Source of the DNA: Hyphomicrobiales bacterium
GTDB taxonomy: Bacteria; Pseudomonadota; Alphaproteobacteria; Rhizobiales; S144-23
Assembly: GCA_015494375.1 (NCBI GenBank)
Contig: WGBL01000147.1
Location: forward strand, 1 to 10,946
Length of the DNA stretch: 10,946 nt
Direction: 5' to 3'
Shown here: positions 7,201 through 10,946 of the stretch, piece by piece
Numbering within the stretch: position 1 is the stretch's first letter
Layout: each line of letters opens with the position of its first letter
Made by a program: the position numbers and the translations under genes
The notes under the pieces: generated by a model
What the model was told of the DNA's origin: nothing
The model's input: only the letters and a program-made list of their open reading frames with translations
The model's database searches: none

Positions 7201-7966
7201 TGGTGGGGTCGGCGGCATTGAAGGCCGGGTTCGTGATGTCCATGCGCGCGCCCGGATCCATCGGCACCGCGGGGAGGCCCGCCGCCGGGCGCCCCTGAAC
7301 ACCGTGGTCGTAGGTGCCAAGCTCGTTGCCGGCCATGTCGAGCCGGTGAATGACGCCGGTATCAAGGTCGGACACGAAGAACTGGAAGTGGGCCGGATCA
7401 AAGGCGATGTTGCCAAGGCCCGGGCCGCTGTTGGGTACGCCGCCCAATTTGATGTCGGCAAAGAGCGTCACCTCGCCCGTCTGGCCGTCGATGCGGTAGA
7501 TCGAGCCCGGCCCGCCACCGAGGTTGGTGCCGAACTGGCCTTCCATGAAGGTGGCGCCCGGCTGGCCCGTCTGGACCCGCTCGGGTATGCCATCGCCATT
7601 GTTGTCGGGGATGACGATCTGCAGGCCATGCACCGACGTTGCCGTGACATAGATGTTGGGCGGGTTGGCGTTATCGAGCGCGACGCCGAACACCTGGCCG
7701 ATGTCGCGCGCGAACGCCTCGAACTTGACCGCACGCCCGATCACCTGGCCGCGTGCCTTGCCCCGCCCCGAAACATCGAAGATGCGCAACGAGGCACCGT
7801 CGGGGTCGATGAATTGCTGGCCGCCGAGCTCGCGCGTGCCGGAAAAGCCGGTGACGGCGAGATCGCCATTGGCCATAATTCCCGATGCGCCCTCTTGAGC
7901 GCGGGTGGCGGGAAGAATGCTGAGAAGCAGGAATAGGCCTGTGAGCAGAAGCGCCAGCGCCTTCAT
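4253..7966 (-). CDS. Exported mosaic protein: beta-propeller, two DUF11-like domains, Cys-rich basic repeats
   Basis: No named gene is recognised. The 1237-residue product starts with a Sec signal peptide (hydrophobic core about 3-19, likely cleaved after TRA23). Residues 24-465 look like a beta-propeller (GLGNIAFDP-HFQFFVSDLDTG), with a calcium-loop-like DNNGDGIPE at 121-129. A Trp/Pro-rich linker follows (472-495), then two DUF11-like domains (497-640 and 644-773) with TNMG and TNVG motifs, three long repeats (830-951), and a Lys/Arg/Pro-rich tail of CPKGW modules (982-1214). I count 48 cysteines, an even number, 34 of them after residue 780, suggesting full disulfide pairing outside the cytoplasm. 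No anchor, sorting signal or enzyme motif is seen. A surface or matrix adhesin is inference. ATG 7966 opens the signal peptide and has GGGGTG 7 bases upstream; ATG 8104 in frame is the alternative. The gene seems monocistronic. Confidence 0.85.
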   Translation of the reverse strand: MKALALLLTGLFLLLSILPATRAQEGASGIMANGDLAVTGFSGTRELGGQQFIDPDGASLRIFDVSGRGKARGQVIGRAVKFEAFARDIGQVFGVALDNANPPNIYVTATSVHGLQIVIPDNNGDGIPERVQTGQPGATFMEGQFGTNLGGGPGSIYRIDGQTGEVTLFADIKLGGVPNSGPGLGNIAFDPAHFQFFVSDLDTGVIHRLDMAGNELGTYDHGVQGRPAAGLPAVPMDPGARMDITNPAFNAADPTTWGLAASERRVWGLAYFGGRLYYAVADGPQIWSVAIGADGAPTGDVRIEVETVPGGFPVSDMLFTPSGRMILAQRGGILGSFDYTQYHTPRFSRVLRYRRDKDGNWVQEPDEYAIGFPVDHKNASGGVGLACDATLWSTGDALRDNPELADRLTPGGEMVVHGLQGNKLSLVRPFNVPPWAAWFLDYDGAYGDPEKAGHVGDVEVYRNCAGGRAESFPGWFPIPDWAPPEGWEEPDWWPETPDLDLEKIAGKCVEDPVTAGAYLCQYTIVVTNMGGANFVGHLSVIDNPPPTGEFVPPPGGSIPWNCAQPGGVGKAIDCQSANVETLLPGESETLELTVRVTPADSTKPIRNCVILDDERHGADPTGPTRPEDPHGNNEDCDESELPRPDLELEKTFYECLYEGGQYRCYFVIAITNVGPVPYTGALHVVENIPPGTVFGGIWGATTPGWACVGGPPVECTLPDPPGVTMNPGDTELLGISIIVPLGKYGEMENCVSLGKPEHADDPEAPGANEACAPFEVVLYEPKCPAGWTEVPPGGAPPGYIVIAIDGINPDGSKWSLMCMAPKKTPPPVGPKCLPHEKTFTEKSQIPPFWTWRKVTKGGKTIYCATPLIKTPLSGPKCRPDETKFTKKSQIPQGWSWRKVTRFGKTIYCAKPPIVYPRPKCRPDETKFTKKSQIPQGWTWRKVTRFGKTIYCAKPPITPPKPPCVGGKLILLKTHPPRWRCVCPEDKRLVNGRCEPNIPSCPRERRKSNGTCCPVGYVADGNQCFAKPCPKGYARVAGKCMPITIPCPKGWKRVKGKCQPPVFNPPVTCPKSRRKSNGTCCPVGYVADGNQCFAKPCPKGWRKIGGRCKPPVIKLPKRCPKGWRKVGGKCRPPVLRNPPKLQPKPKPKACPKGWRRINGKCRPPVLRNPPKVKPKPRPKACPKGWRRINGKCRPIVLRPKPKACPKGWRRVRGKCIRPTPRINPNLRLRRNGQTTIVR
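4325..5023 (-). repeat. Array of Cys-paired basic CPKGW modules
   Basis: Residues 982-1214 contain eight modules with exactly ten residues between two cysteines: 982/993 (degenerate), 1028/1039, 1046/1057, 1096/1107, 1118/1129, 1149/1160, 1180/1191 and 1203/1214. The consensus is C-P-K-G-W-R-R-I-x-G-K-C-R-P. Modules at 1118, 1149 and 1180 are spaced 31 residues apart by a Pro/Lys linker (P-P-V-L-R-N-P-P-K, then PKPKPKA); the last spacing is 23. The array is strongly positive, with almost no acidic residues after about residue 1000. The product ends LRLRRNGQTTIVR. Confidence 0.85.
4676..4957 (-). repeat. Duplicated 204-base coding unit
   Basis: Bases 4676-4753 and 4880-4957 are the same 78-base segment with four differences, offset by 204 bases (68 codons). 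They encode R-R-K-S-N-G-T-C-C-P-V-G-Y-V-A-D-G-N-Q-C and then F-A-K-P-C-P-K-G (residues 1005-1031 and 1073-1099). The larger unit includes the following CPKGW modules, so whole groups of modules, not only single ones, have been duplicated. Confidence 0.8.
5114..5479 (-). repeat. Three tandem 43-45-residue coding repeats
   Basis: Residues 830-951 of the exported protein hold three copies of a unit that begins PKC, contains T-F/K-T-x-K-S-Q-I-P, a W-x-W-R-K-V-T segment and G-K-T-I-Y-C, with one cysteine at each end (832/863, 877/908, 920/951). Copies two and three are nearly identical in DNA: 5104-5215 against 5233-5344 differ at six of 112 positions by my reading, offset 129 bases. Several differences are in third codon positions. 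Copy one (closest to the DUF11 pair) is more diverged. This indicates a recent in-frame tandem duplication or ongoing homogenisation. Confidence 0.85.
5648..6478 (-). other. Two tandem DUF11-like domains within the large exported protein
   Basis: Residues 497-640 and 644-773 begin alike (PDLDLEK and PDLELEK) and carry the DUF11-type strand VVTNMGG or AITNVGP, then a V-x-D/E-N-x-P segment and a late L-x-P-G-E/D turn. Each holds six cysteines in a similar layout: 508, 520, 562, 574, 608, 636 and 655, 664, 707, 715, 750, 771. DUF11 is an Ig-like bacterial surface domain that usually has few cysteines, so the matched six-cysteine pattern suggests an internally duplicated, disulfide-braced variant. 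DNA identity between the copies is low, so the duplication is old. Confidence 0.65.
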
Positions 7967-7973
7967 GGCCGCG

Positions 7974-7979
7974 CACCCC
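7974..7979 (-). promoter_or_regulatory. Ribosome binding site for the signal-peptide start
   Basis: On the minus strand GGGGTG ends 7 bases before ATG 7966. It can pair with the 16S rRNA tail over six positions if one G-U is allowed (ideal GAGGTG). It supports translation beginning directly at the signal peptide. Confidence 0.45.
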
Positions 7980-8024
7980 AATGCGCGATGCCAATCGCCG
8001 ACCGCTCCCGACACACGCCCGCAT

Positions 8025-8053
8025 GGGCCCGGCCACGGCTCCGTGGCGGGCCC
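8025..8053. repeat. GC-rich palindrome
   Basis: GGGCCC (8025-8030), a single bulged G (8031) and GCCACGG (8032-8038) pair with CCGTGGC (8041-8047) and GGGCCC (8048-8053), giving 13 base pairs around a CT centre. It lies between the two candidate starts of the exported-protein gene. No U-tract follows on either strand, so it is not a standard intrinsic terminator. Confidence 0.65.
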
Positions 8054-8065
8054 GCGACACGCTCG

Positions 8066-8080
8066 GCTCGGCCACCGAGC
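8066..8080. repeat. Second short palindrome beside the first
   Basis: GCTCGG (8066-8071) pairs with CCGAGC (8075-8080) around CCA. A competing form uses the upstream copy CGCTCGG (8060-8066) with CCGAGCG (8075-8081), so two alternative foldings exist. It is 12 bases from the larger palindrome, forming a tandem pair of hairpins. Confidence 0.5.
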
Positions 8081-8101
8081 GGGGAACGAGTGCAGTTCAC
8101 T

Positions 8102-8117
8102 CATAGTGATCTCCTTT
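8102..8117 (-). promoter_or_regulatory. Strong upstream Shine-Dalgarno and ATG, in frame with the exported protein
   Basis: On the minus strand AAAGGAG (8117-8111) stands 6 bases before ATG (8104-8102), the best ribosome binding site in the window. The ATG is in frame with the large gene and would add 46 residues starting MSELHSFPARW before the signal peptide, with no stop between. The added stretch is Arg/Pro/Gly/Ala/Trp-rich and includes two palindromes, which is unlike a normal N-terminus. It may be the true start, a relic start, or a translated leader. Confidence 0.5.
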
Positions 8118-8264
8118 GGCTCAGAACGTGGGGCTTCCCTCGGCGTAAGGGCTCGGCCCTCGTGCGTTCGTCGCCGTCCCAGCCGCTTTGGTTCAACGCA
8201 CAGATGGCTTTGAGTGGTGAATTCGAGAGATTTCCGGCCATGGTTACTCGCCAAGGTTGACCCT

Positions 8265-8301
8265 CTGTCGTAAATTGATCGCCTGTCGTAAAGTGTTGAT
8301 C
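8265..8301 (+). promoter_or_regulatory. Direct repeat CTGTCGTAAA x2 next to the queG start
   Basis: CTGTCGTAAA occurs at 8265-8274 and 8283-8292, 18 bases apart (about two helical turns), and each copy is followed shortly by TTGATC (8275-8280 and 8296-8301). The second copy touches the queG ATG. The layout suits a regulator site or a promoter for the divergent genes; no factor is recognised. The rest of the divergent gap (8118-8264) shows no clear promoter on either strand. Confidence 0.4.
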
Positions 8302-9471
8302 ATGCCATCGAGAGACCCAAAAGAGCTTCGCGAGGCCTTGCGCCGCAAGGCCATTGCGGCCGGTTTCGACGTTGTGGGAGTGACAGACCCGACGCTTGAT
8401 CGCGCCCACCAAGAGGCCTTTGAGCGCTTTCTCGCCCTTGGCCGGAATGGCGATATGGATTGGCTCGCGCGAAACGCCGCGCGACGGGCCTGGCCACGCA
8501 CACTCTGGCCCCAAGTCCGTTCGATCATTGCATTGGGCATGAATTACGGCCCCGAAACGAGCCCGCTCGCCGCACTCGAGAACAGGCGTTCGGGCGTCAT
8601 TTCCTGCTATGCTCAGGGTAAAGACTACCATGTGATTGTCAAAAAGGCGCTAAAGCGGCTCGCCCGCTGGCTGGCGCAGGAGACGGGCGCCGCGGTCAAG
8701 GTGTTCGTCGACACCGCGCCCGTGCTCGAAAAGCCGCTGGCTGCGCGCGCGGGGCTTGGTTGGCAAGGCAAGCACACCAACCTTGTGAGCCGCCGCTTCG
8801 GCTCCTGGCTCTTTCTGGGAAGCATTTTCACGACCGCCGAGATCGCCCCCGACCGCCCCGAGCGCGACCATTGCGGGCGCTGCCGGCGCTGCCTCGACAT
8901 CTGCCCAACGAATGCCTTTCCGGCGCCCTATGAGCTCGATGCGCGGCGCTGCATCTCCTACCTGACGATCGAGCACAAGGGGCACATTCCGCGAGCGCTG
9001 CGCCCGGCCATGGGGAACCGCGTCTTCGGCTGCGACGACTGCCTCGCCGTCTGCCCTTGGAACAAGTTCGCCAAGGTGGCACGTGAGCAACGGTTTTCTG
9101 CCCGCGCCGGGCTCGACAGTCCGCCGCTCGAGGAACTGCTGGCGCTCGATCACGCCGCCTTCGCCGAGCGCTTCAAGGGCACGCCCATCAAGCGCACGGG
9201 GCGCGACCGGTTCATGCGCAATGTGCTCATTGCGGTCGGCAATTCGGGCGCACCGGAATTGCGTGCGGGCGTGCTTGCGCGCCTCGACGACCCCTCTCCG
9301 CTCGTCCGTGCCATGGCCGTCTGGGCCGCGAGCCGCCTGCTCGAGGCGAAAGCATTCGCAAGGCTCCGTGCCCGATATGCGAGCAAAGAGCGCGATGCCC
9401 TGGTACGCAAGGAGTGGCAAGCAGCCCTGAGCGAACAACGGCCAGGTCTTGGAGTTGCCACATCACCATGA
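8302..9471 (+). CDS. queG: Epoxyqueuosine reductase QueG
   Basis: This 389-residue cytoplasmic enzyme reduces epoxyqueuosine to queuosine in the wobble position of GUN-anticodon tRNAs, the last step of the pathway, using cobalamin and two [4Fe-4S] clusters. All eight cluster cysteines are visible: C191GRCRRCLDIC201, C217, and C244DDCLAVC251. The family segment VFVDTAP (134-140), followed by LAARAGLGWQGKHTN, carries Asp137, likely the conserved catalytic acid. The N-terminal GRNGDMDWLARN and a C-terminal HEAT-like region (about 304-360, PSPLVRAMAVWAASRL) also fit, and the length is near that of E. coli QueG (379). ATG 8302 is chosen over an upstream TTG (8257) because MPSRDPKELREALRRKA is a normal start; there is no clear Shine-Dalgarno. 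The stop overlaps the next gene's start. Confidence 0.95.
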   Translation: MPSRDPKELREALRRKAIAAGFDVVGVTDPTLDRAHQEAFERFLALGRNGDMDWLARNAARRAWPRTLWPQVRSIIALGMNYGPETSPLAALENRRSGVISCYAQGKDYHVIVKKALKRLARWLAQETGAAVKVFVDTAPVLEKPLAARAGLGWQGKHTNLVSRRFGSWLFLGSIFTTAEIAPDRPERDHCGRCRRCLDICPTNAFPAPYELDARRCISYLTIEHKGHIPRALRPAMGNRVFGCDDCLAVCPWNKFAKVAREQRFSARAGLDSPPLEELLALDHAAFAERFKGTPIKRTGRDRFMRNVLIAVGNSGAPELRAGVLARLDDPSPLVRAMAVWAASRLLEAKAFARLRARYASKERDALVRKEWQAALSEQRPGLGVATSP

Positions 9472-10379
9472 GCCACCTCGTCGCCATCGGCATGGGCTAC
9501 AGCGCCCTTGCTCTCGCCCGCCGCCTCGCCGCCAAGGGCTGGCGGGTGACGGGCTCGGCACGCAGCGCGGCCAAGGCCGACGCGCTCAAGGCCCGCGGCT
9601 TTGAAAGATTCCTGTTTGATACCGCTCAGCACAACCGGGGCAGCAAACCAATTGAAGCGGCTGAAGCGGCGCGTTCGATACTAGGCAGCGCCAGCCACCT
9701 CCTGGTGACTGTTCCGCCGCGTAAAGACACGTGTCCTGTGCTCGAAGCGCTCGGCCCGGCACTTGCCAAGGCCCCCGCGCTGTGCTGGATCGGCTACCTC
9801 TCGAGCGTTGCCGTCTATGGCGACCATGGCGGAGCCTGGGTCGACGAGACGACACCGCCCGCCCCCGTCTCGGATCGTGGCCGCGCTCGGCTCGCCGCCG
9901 AGGGCGCCTGGCAACGCTTTGCCTCAGACACTGGCAAAACGGTTCATGTTTTCCGCCTGCCCGGCATCTATGGGCCCGGCCGCAGTGCCCTCGACAAGGT
10001 GCGCGCCGGGACCGCGCGCCGCATCATAAAGCCCGGCCAGGTCTTCAACCGCATCCATGTCGCCGACATCGCCCGCACGATCGAGGCGGCGATGGCCTAT
10101 GGTGGCCCCGAGACGATATTCAACGTCGTCGATGACGAGCCCGCCCCGCCCGGCGATGTCATCGCCTATGCGGCCAGGCTGCTCGGCTGCCCGCCCCCGC
10201 CTGAGGTGAGCCTCGATGAGGCGGGTGCCTCGGAGATGGCACGAAGCTTCTATGGCGAGAGCAAACGAGTCTCGAACGCCCGCATCAAGCGCGAGCTCGG
10301 CCTGCGCCTCGCTTACCCCACCTATCGCGAAGGCCTTGCCGCCATCCTCGCCGAGGAAGGTCGAACCGGAAATCCGTAG
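9468..10379 (+). CDS. SDR-family NAD(P)-binding protein, YeeZ-like
   Basis: This 303-residue protein has a Rossmann N-terminus (VAIGMGYSALALARRL, glycines 8 and 10) and the segment YLSSVAVYGDHGGAWVDE at about 110-127, typical of the YeeZ group of extended short-chain dehydrogenase/reductases. Pro-Gly-Ile-Tyr-Gly (about 165) and a C-terminal VSNARIKRELGL-YPTYREGL helix pair also fit epimerase-type relatives. Tyr117 has no lysine four residues on, so the classical YxxxK pair is absent and catalysis of the usual kind is doubtful. The substrate is unknown. ATG 9468 overlaps the queG stop by ATGA, so translation is probably coupled; GGAG (9451-9454) is 13 bases upstream. An in-frame TTG or GTG start further upstream, inside queG, is unlikely. 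Confidence 0.85.
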   Translation: MSHLVAIGMGYSALALARRLAAKGWRVTGSARSAAKADALKARGFERFLFDTAQHNRGSKPIEAAEAARSILGSASHLLVTVPPRKDTCPVLEALGPALAKAPALCWIGYLSSVAVYGDHGGAWVDETTPPAPVSDRGRARLAAEGAWQRFASDTGKTVHVFRLPGIYGPGRSALDKVRAGTARRIIKPGQVFNRIHVADIARTIEAAMAYGGPETIFNVVDDEPAPPGDVIAYAARLLGCPPPPEVSLDEAGASEMARSFYGESKRVSNARIKRELGLRLAYPTYREGLAAILAEEGRTGNP

Positions 10380-10383
10380 CCGG

Positions 10384-10418
10384 AAATCAGAAACCAGAAA
10401 CGAGAAACGAGAAGCCGG
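10384..10418 (+). repeat. Purine-rich heptamer repeat
   Basis: Five imperfect 7-base units follow one another just after the SDR gene stop: AAATCAG, AAACCAG, AAACGAG, AAACGAG, AAGCCGG. A further AAACCAG appears nearby at about 10425. The tract is much more A-rich than its surroundings. CCGGAAATC also occurs twice around the stop codon, so the repeat seems to begin within the gene end. It could be a slippage-prone tract or an intergenic repeat of the genome. Confidence 0.6.
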
Positions 10419-10440
10419 AAGCACAAACCAGAAGGTGGGG

Positions 10441-10475
10441 GCGGCATTCGGCGCTGTCGCCCGCGAATGCGCCGC
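10441..10475. terminator. Imperfect hairpin between convergent genes
   Basis: GCGGC-ATTC-GGCG (10441-10453) can pair with CGCC (10458-10461), GAAT (10465-10468) and GCCGC (10471-10475): 13 pairs around CTGT with a 3-base and a 2-base bulge on one side. It abuts the stop codon of the minus-strand hydrolase. Downstream on that strand is a C/T-rich stretch (the complement of the heptamer repeat) rather than a run of U. A termination role for either convergent gene is inferred. Confidence 0.35.
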
Positions 10476-10476
10476 G

Positions 10477-10946
10477 TTACACCGCCATGAGCCCGTCGAG
10501 CGTGGCCGCGAGCAAGGCGAGGTCGCCCGGGCGCGATAAGCGGTGCTCACCGTCCTTGACGAGCGTGAGCTGTATATCATCGCAGAGGAGCAGATCGACG
10601 AGCGCAAGCGCATGACGCCACGGCACATCGGGGTCGCGCTGGCCCTGGAGAATGCGCACCGGGCATTGCGGATCGAAGGGCCGGTCAGCCATGAGATGGC
10701 GCTTGCCGTCCTCGATCAGCGCGCGGGTGATGGGGTAGGGATCATCGCCATAGGCGGAGGGGCGCAACCACACCCCCTTGTCCATGATCTCGGCCCGCAC
10801 CTCATCGGGGAACGTGTCCCACATGAGCCGGCTCGTCATGTCCCAGGCCGGCGCAATCAGAAGGAGCCCCACGATGCGTGCCCCCTCCTCTGGGCTCTCC
10901 TCGAGAAGTCGGCGCTGAAGCGCAAGCGCAATCCAGCCCCCCATGC
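10477..10946 (-). CDS. Alpha/beta hydrolase, ABHD10-like (5' end missing)
   Basis: This is the C-terminal 155 residues of an alpha/beta-fold serine hydrolase, running off the right edge. The visible part begins MGGW, which is normally preceded by G-x-S, so the nucleophile serine lies just past the edge. The acid is likely Asp104 in GQRDPDVPW and the base His134 in KDGEHRLS. The order EIMDKGVW, then CPVRILQGQRD-VPW, then DGEHRLS, matches what I know of human mitochondrial ABHD10 (EVEMKGVW, CPIRLLHGMKD-VPW, HSDHRM), which acts as an acyl-protein thioesterase and acyl-glucuronide hydrolase. The bacterial substrate is not known to me. It converges on the SDR gene with a 97-base gap. TAA ends it at 10477-10479. 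Confidence 0.85.
   Translation of the reverse strand, partial: MGGWIALALQRRLLEESPEEGARIVGLLLIAPAWDMTSRLMWDTFPDEVRAEIMDKGVWLRPSAYGDDPYPITRALIEDGKRHLMADRPFDPQCPVRILQGQRDPDVPWRHALALVDLLLCDDIQLTLVKDGEHRLSRPGDLALLAATLDGLMAV

Noticed and set aside
6356..7936. 526-codon open frame on the plus strand
   Set aside because: It is fully antisense to the propeller/DUF11 part of the exported-protein gene. The minus frame has a signal peptide and domain motifs; the plus frame shows only GC-rich shadow composition and no motif.
8025..8053. Intrinsic terminator for the exported-protein gene leader
   Set aside because: The stem is strong but no U-run follows on either strand, so it was listed as a palindrome only.
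8105..8254. Further in-frame start at 8254 for the exported protein
   Set aside because: The extra 50 residues have no family features, and strong start signals exist at 8104 and 7966.
10216..10539. 107-codon plus-strand frame across the SDR gene end
   Set aside because: It overlaps the SDR gene in another frame and runs through the heptamer repeat; low-complexity product with no motif.

Overview
The window is GC-rich and densely coding. It looks like the chromosome of an alphaproteobacterium, possibly of the order Hyphomicrobiales. The basis is the overall composition, the operon style with 4-8 base overlaps, a queG gene coupled to an SDR gene, and an ABHD10-like hydrolase. The order-level guess is inference.

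Bases 2-4126 (+ strand) hold most of a branched-chain-amino-acid-type (LIV/HAAT) ABC uptake operon. It comprises the 3' end of a periplasmic substrate-binding protein, two permeases (livH- and livM-like) and two ATPases (livG- and livF-like). A 111-base gap containing a small hairpin separates the binding protein from the permeases; the other four genes abut or overlap. The ligand cannot be read from the sequence. A perfect 10-bp stem at 4185-4210 closes the operon and, facing the other way, the next gene.

Bases 4253-7966 (- strand) hold one very large gene, about 1237 codons, for an exported mosaic protein. In order it has a signal peptide, a beta-propeller-like domain, a Trp/Pro-rich linker, two DUF11-like domains with six cysteines each, three 43-45-residue repeats, and a strongly basic C-terminus built of short modules with the pattern C-P-K-G-W-x(5)-G-K-C. 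It appears to be a single-gene unit. It is the least ordinary item in the window and the best candidate for something undescribed. Its start is ambiguous: a near-perfect Shine-Dalgarno and ATG lie 46 codons upstream in frame, and two GC-rich palindromes lie between the two starts.

Bases 8105-8301 form a divergent intergenic region with a 10-base direct repeat next to the following gene. Bases 8302-10379 (+ strand) hold queG (epoxyqueuosine reductase, last step of tRNA queuosine synthesis), overlapping by ATGA a YeeZ-like SDR-family gene. After a gap with a purine-rich heptamer repeat and an imperfect hairpin, the window ends in the 3' part of a convergent alpha/beta hydrolase that resembles mitochondrial ABHD10.

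No tRNA, rRNA, CRISPR array, insertion sequence or phage gene was seen.
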